DNA of 7,319 bases, taken from contig DIWI01000069.1 in assembly GCA_002428415.1 (NCBI GenBank), positions 1-7,319 on the forward strand, written 5' to 3'. Shown here one piece after another: positions 1 through 6,402 of the stretch. The DNA is from Clostridiaceae bacterium UBA6110 (GTDB lineage: Bacteria > Bacillota > Clostridia > Clostridiales > Clostridiaceae). A program made the position numbers and the translations under genes. Position 1 is the first letter of the stretch, and each line of letters opens with the position of its first letter. Under the pieces are notes generated by a model. The model was not told the DNA's origin, did not search any database, and worked only from the letters and a program-made list of their open reading frames with translations.

Positions 1-689
1 ATGTATGGGTGCTTCACCCTGCTGTTTTCCCACAGGTCAAGGATGCATTCCACGCCATTTTTTGCTTCAACACTATCCATAAAGTCATCGAATACGGATA
101 TAAGCTTTAACATGATTATTGTTGCATACGGACATGGGTCATCCTTCCTTCCAGGACCCCTGAAGTTTCCGAGCTCCTCGGAAACAACGCATGGCCATCC
201 GTTAGTCCTTGAAAGGGCGAGCAGCTTCATGAATCCTGACCTTACCAGCTTGTCTTCAGGAGATACTATATTCGCAAGAGAATAAAGCGTAGTTGGTGCA
301 TCGCACAGAGCCCATGCATCCTTTACTTCTCCTGTTCCTCCATACCTTTCCGGTATAAGTGTCGGAAGACGCGGAATCCCATCTTCCGACCTCAATTCAT
401 ATACCTTGTCAATTATCTCCTTTATTCCGGGATCATCCTTGTCCATACCGATTTCTGCAAGGAATGAAAGCCTGTGGTATGCCTGTCCTGCGCTTTTATG
501 GCTGGAAAGCACTTCACCAGGCCAACCTGAAAGCTCTTCTACAAGGTTCCTGATCAAAGGGTCTTCAACCATCTTCATTCTCGCCGCTTTCAATTCGGGA
601 TTGTCCATTCCCACTCCAAGCATGTCTGCCATGGTCCTGTATACCGTCCATGGTTCTTTTGAGTTCATGAGAAAATCTATATCGCACAT
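1..689 (-). CDS. Uncharacterised protein, possible prenyltransferase/squalene-cyclase-like alpha-toroid family (3' end missing)
   Basis: An open frame without stops runs from ATG at 687-689 off the left edge, giving 229 residues of an incomplete protein. The start is supported by TGAGG at 696-700, six bases upstream, and it lies only three bases after the stop of the RseC-family gene, so translation is probably coupled. There is no signal peptide or membrane helix in the visible part, so it is probably cytoplasmic. The sequence is rich in helix-forming stretches and has conserved-looking blocks: EPWTVYRTMADMLG (12-25), ELSGWPGEVLSSHKSAGQAYHRL (about 52-74), RYGGTG (115-120), WALCDAPTTLYSL (126-138) and GWPCVVSEELGNFRGPG (164-180). 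From memory these resemble uncharacterised proteins with a prenyltransferase/terpenoid-cyclase-like toroid, some of which carry doubtful nitrogen-fixation names in databases. No catalytic DxDD motif is visible. The coding call is secure; the family call is tentative and no function should be assumed. Confidence 0.8.
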   Translation of the reverse strand, partial: MCDIDFLMNSKEPWTVYRTMADMLGVGMDNPELKAARMKMVEDPLIRNLVEELSGWPGEVLSSHKSAGQAYHRLSFLAEIGMDKDDPGIKEIIDKVYELRSEDGIPRLPTLIPERYGGTGEVKDAWALCDAPTTLYSLANIVSPEDKLVRSGFMKLLALSRTNGWPCVVSEELGNFRGPGRKDDPCPYATIIMLKLISVFDDFMDSVEAKNGVECILDLWENSRVKHPY

Positions 690-692
690 ATA

Positions 693-1139
693 CTACCTCA
701 TATATTTTCTTATTGACCCTTCAGGAAGCGGACCGATTATAGTATGCCTGACCGAGCCCCTTTTAAGAGCCATCTTCTCAGCTTCCTTGACCGCAAAATG
801 TGACAATAATATGCCTGCAAAAAGAGCTGCACCCGAGAACTGTGCCTTGTACTCAACGGGAGCGGCAAGATAAGCTATGACAACTGCCAGAAGCATTGTA
901 ATAATTGAAATCACATACCTTTGCATTTCACTGATCGATCCCTTCCCCTTTTCAACAATTACCTCAAGAAGGTCACCTTGCCTAAGCTCTTCAGTTGACT
1001 TAACCTTTATGGTATCAGCCTCTATATAGCAGCCTGCTGAGCATTTCCTGCAGGCGTCACCGCAGGGAAGCACTCTTTTCACAAGTATCTCCGCATGTCC
1101 CTTCTCGATCTTCAATACCTTTCCCCAGTGCCCCGCCAT
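693..1139 (-). CDS. RseC/MucC-family (SoxR-reducing system type) membrane protein
   Basis: A 148-residue protein that looks full length for this family. The N-terminal domain opens with GKVLKIEKGHAEILVKR, the usual small beta-rich start. It is followed by a cysteine cluster, C26, C30, C33 and C37 (CGDACRKCSAGC), which in this family is thought to hold an iron-sulfur centre or other redox site. Two hydrophobic segments at about 75-93 and 101-117 form a membrane hairpin, and a basic C-terminal tail follows. RseC of Escherichia coli is associated with the Rsx/Rnf-like complex that reduces SoxR; most Bacillota members have no assigned role. GGAG at 1147-1150, seven bases before the ATG, supports the start. 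The gene begins 15 bases after the molybdopterin lipoprotein gene ends and is clearly in the same transcript. A part in electron transfer near that lipoprotein is an inference from position only. Confidence 0.82.
   Translation of the reverse strand: MAGHWGKVLKIEKGHAEILVKRVLPCGDACRKCSAGCYIEADTIKVKSTEELRQGDLLEVIVEKGKGSISEMQRYVISIITMLLAVVIAYLAAPVEYKAQFSGAALFAGILLSHFAVKEAEKMALKRGSVRHTIIGPLPEGSIRKYMR
696..700 (-). promoter_or_regulatory. Ribosome binding site of the left-edge gene, overlapping the upstream stop
   Basis: Read on the minus strand, TGAGG is followed six bases later by the ATG at 687-689. The TAG stop of the upstream RseC-family gene (693-695) lies immediately after it, in the spacer. 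This fixes the start of the left-edge gene and implies translational coupling. Confidence 0.7.
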
Positions 1140-1154
1140 CCTATCACTCCCAAA

Positions 1155-1829
1155 TCATTTGATATCCGCATTATTGTCGTAACCGTAGTTCTCCCAGTAT
1201 CCTTTATATGTATTGTTGTCCGAGAGCTCAATCTCCGTTACCCATCTTGCCCATTTGTATCCAAGCTTGTCCTCTGCAACCACTATGAACGGGAATCCAA
1301 GTGATGGCGGAAGCTCTACACCATTCGAAGAATACGCAAGGATCATATCCCTCTCCAGTATCGTGCTTAACGGCATTGATGTGGTATATCCGTCGTAGCA
1401 TCTGAAGATTACAGTATTTGCGCTGTTCTTTGCAATCGCAAGGTCAATCAGTGACTTTATCCTTACGCCCTTCCAAAGGACTGTAGCGTTCCAGCCCTCG
1501 ACGCAATGAAGTATTATCAGCTTTTCGACGGTTTCCATTTCAAGTACGTCATCATAGCTGATAGCAACCTCCTGATTGACAAGTCCCTTGATCTTGAGAG
1601 AATAACCCTCGATAGGCACCTTCTGGATGCCCTTTATCGAATTGTCCCTTGGACCGATCGAAGGGTCCAGCCTCGCACCCTTATACTCCCTGATCTCGTT
1701 TGTCACGTACCTTTCTTCAGTAGGTTTTGACATAACATCCGGCTCCTGCGGTTCCTGACTCTTATCTGTGCAAGCAGCTAGCAAAAGGAATACGGCAGCA
1801 ACTGATGCGGCTATCCTGATCCTTTTCAT
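1155..1829 (-). CDS. Molybdopterin-dependent oxidoreductase lipoprotein (sulfite oxidase/YedY-type fold)
   Basis: A 224-residue exported lipoprotein. Residues 1-20 form a lipoprotein signal: basic KRIR, a hydrophobic core, and the lipobox LAAC with the lipidated cysteine at 20. A polar linker (about 21-45) is followed by a compact Oxidored_molyb domain from about 70 to 205. C109 in LHCVEGW matches the cysteine that ligates molybdenum in sulfite oxidases and YedY/MsrP. Other typical landmarks are the DGYTTSMPL block (146-154), the ELPPSLGFP loop (172-180) and the GYKWARWVTEIEL strand (190-202). The domain stands alone, with no heme domain, dimerisation domain or visible Tat twin-arginine motif; the signal looks Sec/lipoprotein-like. 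The reaction is unknown; family members reduce S- or N-oxides or oxidise sulfite. AGGAGG at 1836-1841, six bases from the ATG, fixes the start. It is the first gene of a three-gene unit with a likely promoter at 1874-1879. Confidence 0.88.
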   Translation of the reverse strand: MKRIRIAASVAAVFLLLAACTDKSQEPQEPDVMSKPTEERYVTNEIREYKGARLDPSIGPRDNSIKGIQKVPIEGYSLKIKGLVNQEVAISYDDVLEMETVEKLIILHCVEGWNATVLWKGVRIKSLIDLAIAKNSANTVIFRCYDGYTTSMPLSTILERDMILAYSSNGVELPPSLGFPFIVVAEDKLGYKWARWVTEIELSDNNTYKGYWENYGYDNNADIK

Positions 1830-1835
1830 CTCATA

Positions 1836-1841
1836 CCTCCT
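1836..1841 (-). promoter_or_regulatory. Strong ribosome binding site of the molybdopterin lipoprotein gene
   Basis: A perfect AGGAGG on the minus strand, six bases from the ATG at 1827-1829. It confirms the start that gives an intact lipoprotein signal sequence. Confidence 0.8.
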
Positions 1842-1873
1842 GGGAAGAAAAGCAAAAGCATCCCTATACTTGG

Positions 1874-1879
1874 ATTATA
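1874..1879 (-). promoter_or_regulatory. Likely -10 box of the promoter for the three-gene redox unit
   Basis: A perfect TATAAT reads on the minus strand about 45 bases before the lipoprotein start codon, in the intergenic gap downstream of the transporter operon terminator. No good -35 box lies at 16-18 bases; the hexamer at 17 bases (1897-1902) reads ATGATT. The promoter may therefore be weak or activator dependent. A CAATGATTG inverted repeat and a doubled ATTGG lie at 1890-1904, where a regulator could bind. Only the -10 is convincing. Confidence 0.45.
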
Positions 1880-1954
1880 CACTCAATAGCCAATCCAATC
1901 ATTGACGAAGTCTTGTGCAATTGCTAATAATTTGTTACGGATAGTTAAAATAAT

Positions 1955-1997
1955 GAAAAATGCGCCAATACCGCAATTTGCAGTATCAGCGCATTTT
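1955..1997 (-). terminator. Rho-independent terminator of the opp-DUF1904 transcript
   Basis: Nine perfectly paired bases (1957-1965 with 1989-1997) extend through two mismatches into an inner stem (1968-1971 with 1983-1986, then 1973-1975 with 1979-1981) closing on a three-base loop. On the minus strand the outer stem ends in TTTT and continues TCATTATTTT, a U-rich tail. The stem begins at the first base of the DUF1904 stop codon region (TGA at 1997-1999). The plus-strand side has no comparable T-run, so it terminates leftward transcription only. Confidence 0.8.
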
Positions 1998-2323
1998 CAG
2001 AAATGATTTCCATTTTCGTAGTACGAGGCTTCATTGAATATGGTGAATATAACATCGACGTTCGGATAACCCGCTGACTGCACATGCCTTGTTATCACCT
2101 TGGCAGCCATGTCCTGCAGCTCCTGTCCTCTGTCAAACCATCCCACCTCAACGATCGGCGGTCCTTCAACCTCTATACCATCGGTTATATAGACTGAACT
2201 GATGACCTCAAGTGTGAAGTATTCCCTTGGACTTCCGGTGATCCGCTGAAGCTCGTCAACAAGATCCCTGCTGAATATCTTTACATCGTTTGCTTTAATT
2301 GCGTTGAATTTCAAAATCGGCAT
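1997..2323 (-). CDS. DUF1904 family protein, tautomerase/MIF superfamily
   Basis: A 108-residue protein starting MPILKF. The ATG at 2321-2323 is preferred over the in-frame TTG (2345-2347) and ATG (2339-2341) upstream. It has GGAG seven bases before it, and it puts proline directly after the initiator methionine, as in the tautomerase superfamily where an N-terminal Pro1 is the catalytic base. Visible family blocks are PREYFTLEVISSVYI (32-46), GPPIVEVGWFDRGQE (54-68) and the C-terminal YPNVDVIF (86-93) and YYENGNHF (101-108). From memory these match DUF1904 closely, and the length is typical. The protein is soluble with no signal peptide. Substrate and reaction are unknown. The gene lies 63 bases after oppF with no terminator and no convincing promoter between, and it shares the terminator that starts at its stop codon, so it is probably transcribed with the transporter. 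Why a tautomerase-like protein accompanies a peptide transporter is not evident. Confidence 0.88.
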   Translation of the reverse strand: MPILKFNAIKANDVKIFSRDLVDELQRITGSPREYFTLEVISSVYITDGIEVEGPPIVEVGWFDRGQELQDMAAKVITRHVQSAGYPNVDVIFTIFNEASYYENGNHF

Positions 2324-2330
2324 ATTCCCA

Positions 2331-2334
2331 CTCC
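2331..2334 (-). promoter_or_regulatory. Ribosome binding site that decides the DUF1904 start
   Basis: GGAG (in the minus-strand context AATGGAGTGGG) lies seven bases before the ATG at 2321-2323. It selects this start, with Pro as the second residue, over the two upstream in-frame start codons. Confidence 0.65.
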
Positions 2335-2386
2335 ATTCCATGCTCAATTAAATGCATGACTTCATACAAGAAATATACCATCTGGT

Positions 2387-3316
2387 TCAGGCTTTAGTCC
2401 ATTCAATCAGCTCTGGTTCTGTCGCAAGTACCCTATGAGTACCACCAAGGCTTCTCATTTCACCCTTGTTGTAGTCAATGCCGCTGGTGGCATAATCATA
2501 AGCAAGTGCGATCCTCTTCTTCTCAGCGTCCGGATTCGGTTTTGGAATGGCGGATAGCAGAGACCTTGTGTAAGGATGGACCGGATTTGAAAATATTTCC
2601 TCAGTTGTTCCGGTCTCGAGCAGGTGTCCGTAGTGAAGAACGCCAATCCTGTCAGAAATATACTTAACCATAGACAAGTCGTGTGCTATGAAGAGGTACG
2701 CTATGTTTGTCTTCTTCTGAATGTCCTTCATCAGGTTTACAACCTGCGCCTGTATTGATACATCCAGTGCGCTTATTGCCTCATCAGCAATGATCAGGTC
2801 AGGATTCATTATGAGGGCTCTTGCTATTCCTATCCTCTGCCTTTGACCTCCAGAGAACTGATGGGGATACCTGTTTGCATGCTCATGAGACAAGCCAACC
2901 ATTTCAAGTATCCTGTATACCTTCTGCTTCCTGTCTTCCATGGAATCATACTGCTTGTGGATGTCGAGCCCCTGGGCAATGATATCCACTACTTTTTTCC
3001 TGGGATTTAACGACGCCATGGGATCCTGGAATATCATCTGCATCTTCATCCTGAGATTGCTCCAGTCACTTGTGCCGAGTTTCCCTGAAATATCCATCCC
3101 TTTGAACAGCACTTTACCACCAGTAGGTTCATACAGCCTTATTATCGATCTGCCTATAGTCGACTTGCCGCTGCCTGATTCACCTACAAGTCCATAGGTC
3201 TCTCCGGGATAAATCTCGAATGAAACTCCGTCCACTGCCTTTACAGTGAATTTCCTGCTTACTCTGAAGTGTTGCTTCAGGTCGACAACCTCAAGCAGAG
3301 GTTTCCTATTTTCCAT
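2387..3316 (-). CDS. oppF: Oligopeptide ABC transporter ATP-binding protein OppF
   Basis: A 309-residue cytoplasmic ATPase, one half of the OppD-OppF motor that drives peptide uptake through OppB-OppC. All ABC motifs are intact: Walker A GESGSGKST (45-53), Q-loop Q97 in FQDPMASLNP, signature FSGGQRQR (154-161), Walker B LIIADE with catalytic E179, D-loop SALD (182-185) and H-loop H212. The oligopeptide/dipeptide C-terminal extension begins with HPYTRSLLSAIP (247-258). The usual proline after the catalytic glutamate is alanine (DEAISALD), a variation I recall as common in OppF. The C-terminal region contains no cysteine. The ATG at 3314-3316 is chosen because AGGAGG at 3326-3331 lies nine bases upstream; the in-frame TTG at 3332-3334 lies before that site and would translate through it. 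The gene overlaps the end of oppD by 11 bases, so the two are translationally coupled. App- or Dpp-type specificity cannot be excluded. Confidence 0.93.
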   Translation of the reverse strand: MENRKPLLEVVDLKQHFRVSRKFTVKAVDGVSFEIYPGETYGLVGESGSGKSTIGRSIIRLYEPTGGKVLFKGMDISGKLGTSDWSNLRMKMQMIFQDPMASLNPRKKVVDIIAQGLDIHKQYDSMEDRKQKVYRILEMVGLSHEHANRYPHQFSGGQRQRIGIARALIMNPDLIIADEAISALDVSIQAQVVNLMKDIQKKTNIAYLFIAHDLSMVKYISDRIGVLHYGHLLETGTTEEIFSNPVHPYTRSLLSAIPKPNPDAEKKRIALAYDYATSGIDYNKGEMRSLGGTHRVLATEPELIEWTKA

Positions 3317-4385
3317 TCTTTTCCCCCTCCTCAAGCATCGCCCTGATCCTTGTCTTCAGCTGGACTGGCATCTCTACCTTGGGAGCTGACTCATGAAGCA
3401 GCCAGGTGGCGGCATAATGCGTATCTGAAACTTTAAACATCGGAGGCTCCTTCTTGAAGTCTATGTTCAGTGCATAGATGTTCCTTGGAGCAAATGCATC
3501 TCCCTCGACCTTCTTGAGAAGATTCGGAGGACTGCCGGGAATTGTATAAAGCACGTCATCATGAACCTCAAGGTCGGGCATTGCCGAGAGCAGTCCCCAG
3601 GTATACGGATGCCTGGGATCATAAAAAATCTCTTCTGTCGTACCGCTTTCTATTATTTTACCTGCATACATGACAGATACGTTGTCTGCTACCTTCGCAA
3701 CGACACCAAGGTCATGTGTTATGTAAATTACGGAAATCCCCATCTTTCTCTGTATGTCCTTGATAAGTTCCAGTATCTTGGCTTGTATTGTTACATCAAG
3801 AGCAGTTGTAGGCTCATCGCAGATCAGAAGCTCCGGGTCGCAGGCCAGTGCTATTGCTATGACAACTCTCTGCCTCATGCCACCGGATAGCTGATGTGGA
3901 TAGTTCTTCATCCTCTTCTCTGGATCTGAAATTCCGACAAGCTTCAGAAGATTCAAAGCCTTCTCGTGAGCTTCCTTCCTGGGAGTGTTGAAATGATAGA
4001 TCATGCCCTCCATTATCTGGGCTCCGACTGACATGGTTGGATTAAGGGATGTCATTGGATCCTGAAAAACCATCGCAATATGTCTGCCGTTGATCCTTCT
4101 TCTCATCTCCTTTTTCTTGAGCTTAAGAAGATCCTCCGTTAGCTCTCCGGTCTCGTCTGTATGCGTGAACATGATGGTACCGCTGTTTATTGTTTCATTT
4201 CCGCTGAGTATTCCCATGACAGCCTTGACCGTCACCGATTTTCCGCTTCCGCTCTCACCAACTATCGCAAGTGTCTCTCCCTTGTACAGTGTGAGGTCAA
4301 CTCCCCTTATAGCCCGCACCTCTCCCGCTGATGTCTGGAATGATATGGACAGGTCCCTTATATCTAGTATCTTTTCCTTCTCCAT
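3306..4385 (-). CDS. oppD: Oligopeptide ABC transporter ATP-binding protein OppD
   Basis: A 359-residue cytoplasmic ATPase, partner of OppF. The nucleotide-binding domain is complete: Walker A GESGSGKSV (43-51), Q-loop Q108 in FQDPMTSLNP, signature LSGGMRQR (166-173), Walker B LLICDE with catalytic E191, D-loop TALD (194-197) and H-loop H224. The C-terminal oligopeptide-transporter extension starts at HPYTWGLLSAMP (259-270) and includes PGSPPNLL (283-290). The four-cysteine motif that many DppD/OppD proteins carry here is gone: the matching segment GDAFAPRNIYALNIDF (295-310) and HYAATWLLH (323-331) has A, N, D and T at those places. From memory, OppD/AmiE of lactic acid bacteria and streptococci share this cysteine-free form. 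AGGTG at 4391-4395 precedes the ATG by five bases and overlaps the oppC stop. The gene starts eight bases after oppC and overlaps oppF by 11 bases. Confidence 0.94.
   Translation of the reverse strand: MEKEKILDIRDLSISFQTSAGEVRAIRGVDLTLYKGETLAIVGESGSGKSVTVKAVMGILSGNETINSGTIMFTHTDETGELTEDLLKLKKKEMRRRINGRHIAMVFQDPMTSLNPTMSVGAQIMEGMIYHFNTPRKEAHEKALNLLKLVGISDPEKRMKNYPHQLSGGMRQRVVIAIALACDPELLICDEPTTALDVTIQAKILELIKDIQRKMGISVIYITHDLGVVAKVADNVSVMYAGKIIESGTTEEIFYDPRHPYTWGLLSAMPDLEVHDDVLYTIPGSPPNLLKKVEGDAFAPRNIYALNIDFKKEPPMFKVSDTHYAATWLLHESAPKVEMPVQLKTRIRAMLEEGEKNGK
3326..3331 (-). promoter_or_regulatory. Ribosome binding site of oppF, inside the end of oppD
   Basis: AGGAGG followed by GGG on the minus strand lies nine bases from the ATG at 3314-3316 and within the last codons of oppD. 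It shows that the upstream in-frame TTG at 3332-3334 is not the start. Confidence 0.7.
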
Positions 4386-4393
4386 ATCTTCAC

Positions 4394-5434
4394 CTACATT
4401 TCCTTCATCTTCGGGTCAAATGCATCTCTAAGGCCGTCAGCAAGCAAATTGAAGCTTAGCATTATGACAGCAAGCACCACCACCGGAAACACTATCATGT
4501 ACGGATGAGTGGTAAACGACTTGAATGCATCGCTGATAAGGCTGCCAAGCGAAGCCATTGGCTGTGGAACTCCAAGGCCGACAAAAGCCAGGAATGCTTC
4601 TGTGAATATTGCGTTCGGTATTGAAAACATCGACATGATTATAAGCTGTCCGAATATGTTCGGCAGGATATCCTTGAAAATTATGAAGAAGTCTCTTGCT
4701 CCAAGTGTCTTGGAAGCCAGAATGAATTCCTGTTCCTTAAGCTTCAGAACCTGAGCCCTTGCAATCCTGCTCATACCTATCCATCCTGTGATGGCCAGAG
4801 CAAGGGTTATTGTACCAAGTCCAGGCTTGAGGACGATAATAAGCAGTGTAACCAGCACAAGTGTAGGTATTCCGTTAAGAACCTCCACGAACCGCTGCAT
4901 CAGCATGTCCACGGTTCCTCCGAAGTAACCTGATATCAATCCATAGCTCATTCCGAAGAGCATATCCACAGCGACTGCTATGAACGCAATATATAGTGAA
5001 ATCTGTGTACCTGTCCACGTCCTTGTGAATATGTCCCTGCCAAGCACATCTGTCCCGAACCAGTAGTAGGTCTTCTCAAGGCTTGGGTTGGTCTTATACT
5101 TGTTGACCACTACGGTTCCTGTCGAGGTTCCCATAGTCTCAGTGCCATCGAATATGCCAAGGCTTTCGATGCCTGGTATCCTTGGTGCCAGGTTCTGGTG
5201 GGATATTATCTGCGAGTCATAGGTGTGCTCGTTCATTCCCGGTCCCACTGCTGCCATGATCACTATCAGCGCAATGAACACAAGGCCCACAAGGGCACCC
5301 TTGTTTTTTTTGAATCTTGAAAGGATGTCCTTCCAGTAAGACTGGCTTGCATAATTTTCATCAATGAAATTTTCATGGTCATTTCCCGCCAGCTCAAAAT
5401 CCTGAGGCGAGTACTCATATTCTGTGTTATTCAT
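4394..5434 (-). CDS. oppC: Oligopeptide ABC transporter permease OppC
   Basis: A 346-residue integral membrane permease that pairs with OppB to form the translocation channel. The cytoplasmic N-terminus (1-44) is acidic and ends in RFKKNKGA, typical of OppC. The first helix spans about 47-65. An extracellular insert of about 60 residues (66-125) precedes the conserved FGTDVLGRDIFTRTWTGTQ (126-144). The core transport domain has helices near 146-170, 186-204, 206-222, 262-282 and 312-333. The EAA loop that contacts the ATPases is EFILASKTLGARDFFIIFKDILPN (about 236-259), and the protein ends with the family's LLADGLRDAFDPK (330-342). The larger insert after helix 1 is, from memory, usual in Firmicutes OppC/AmiD. 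AGGAGG at 5441-5446 lies six bases before the ATG, and the start overlaps the end of oppB by eight bases, so the two are coupled. Confidence 0.94.
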   Translation of the reverse strand: MNNTEYEYSPQDFELAGNDHENFIDENYASQSYWKDILSRFKKNKGALVGLVFIALIVIMAAVGPGMNEHTYDSQIISHQNLAPRIPGIESLGIFDGTETMGTSTGTVVVNKYKTNPSLEKTYYWFGTDVLGRDIFTRTWTGTQISLYIAFIAVAVDMLFGMSYGLISGYFGGTVDMLMQRFVEVLNGIPTLVLVTLLIIVLKPGLGTITLALAITGWIGMSRIARAQVLKLKEQEFILASKTLGARDFFIIFKDILPNIFGQLIIMSMFSIPNAIFTEAFLAFVGLGVPQPMASLGSLISDAFKSFTTHPYMIVFPVVVLAVIMLSFNLLADGLRDAFDPKMKEM

Positions 5435-6368
5435 GACCTGCCTCCTTTGCCAGCCTTATCCTCGGATCTATCACTCCGTAAAGTATATCGACCACAAGCA
5501 TTATGCCGATATACATTGCGCTGTATATGAACGCGAGGGTTATTATCACATTGTAGTCATTGGACTGGATTGCAGTAACGAGGAGACTTCCTATCCCCGG
5601 TATCGAGAACAGCTTCTCTATGACCAGGCTTCCCGTCATGAGTCCTACCACCAGCGGTGCAAGAACAGTTATTATAGGTATCAGTGCATTCCTTAAAGCA
5701 TGCTTGAATATAAGCCTGAAGCTGTCTATCCCCTTGCTTTCTGCAAGAAGCATATAGTCTGAGCCCAGAACCTCCAGCATCTCAGTCCTTGTGAACCTGG
5801 CGACGGTCGCTATTGTGAACATGCTGAGTGCGACAGTCGGCAGTATCGTCGACTCGAATGGTGCAGAAGCCTGATATAGGAGAGGAAACATCTTAAGCTT
5901 GAATCCAAGAGAGTATATGAGCGCCATCGCAAAAACATAGGATGGCAGACTGACCCCTATTACTGAAATAGCCGTGGTTATCGTGTCAAATATGGTATTG
6001 TGCTTGATGGCTGCAATTATTCCAAGGCAAAGACCTATTATTGTTCCGATGGACACTGCCTGTCCTCCGATCCTTAAGGATATCGGAAGCCTTGACTGCA
6101 GCAGTGATGATATCGGCGTGTTCTTGGATATCGTATAGGATACTCCAAAATCACCAGTTATCATTGCCTTCAGATAATTGAAGAACCTTATGAAAACAGG
6201 CTTATCCAGCCCATACTTTATGTTTATTATCGCCCTTTGCGCTTCTGTCAGCTTTTCATCATTGAATGGAGAGCCAGGCATTAGCTCCAGCATGACAAAA
6301 AGAATGAACAGGATCACCAAAAGAGTAATGGCCGAGACCCCAATTCGTTTCAAAATGTATTTTTTCAA
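5427..6368 (-). CDS. oppB: Oligopeptide ABC transporter permease OppB
   Basis: A 313-residue membrane permease, partner of OppC. It begins KKYILKRIG followed by the first helix (about 11-30) and the ELMPGSPF block, which is the normal OppB N-terminus. Helices lie near 101-121, 131-155, 176-192, 230-250 and 276-298. The EAA loop is LLAESKGIDSFRLIFKHALRN (207-227), LFSIPGIG (253-260) follows, and DPRIRL (301-306) closes the protein. The start is taken as TTG at 6366-6368 by family alignment. A longer form from the TTG at 6423-6425 would add 19 residues (RRRHYF...) translated from the terminator hairpin, which is implausible. Ribosome binding is weak: GGG at 6379-6381 or GTGGT at 6373-6377. The gene follows the binding-protein gene after 102 bases that contain a terminator-like hairpin, which probably lowers permease expression relative to the binding protein. 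Confidence 0.9.
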   Translation of the reverse strand: MKKYILKRIGVSAITLLVILFILFVMLELMPGSPFNDEKLTEAQRAIINIKYGLDKPVFIRFFNYLKAMITGDFGVSYTISKNTPISSLLQSRLPISLRIGGQAVSIGTIIGLCLGIIAAIKHNTIFDTITTAISVIGVSLPSYVFAMALIYSLGFKLKMFPLLYQASAPFESTILPTVALSMFTIATVARFTRTEMLEVLGSDYMLLAESKGIDSFRLIFKHALRNALIPIITVLAPLVVGLMTGSLVIEKLFSIPGIGSLLVTAIQSNDYNVIITLAFIYSAMYIGIMLVVDILYGVIDPRIRLAKEAGHE

Positions 6369-6402
6369 ATTACCACATCCCTGATGATGATTGCTTTCGA
6401 CC

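Noticed and set aside
406..873. Plus-strand open frame of 155 codons
   Set aside because: It is antisense to two well-supported minus-strand genes, has no sensible ribosome binding site or recognisable protein features, and looks like a shadow of their codon bias.
1955..1997. Reading the 1957-1997 hairpin as a bidirectional terminator
   Set aside because: The plus-strand exit continues CAGAAATG without a T-run, and the genes on both sides are on the minus strand, so only leftward termination is supported.
2324..2347. Eight-residue N-terminal extension of the DUF1904 protein
   Set aside because: It would bury the proline that should follow the initiator methionine, and it runs through the GGAG ribosome binding site.
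2339..2358. CATGC/GCATG inverted repeat with a ten-base loop between oppF and DUF1904
   Set aside because: The stem is only five base pairs and no T-run follows on either strand, so it is not a terminator; no matching regulator site is recognised.
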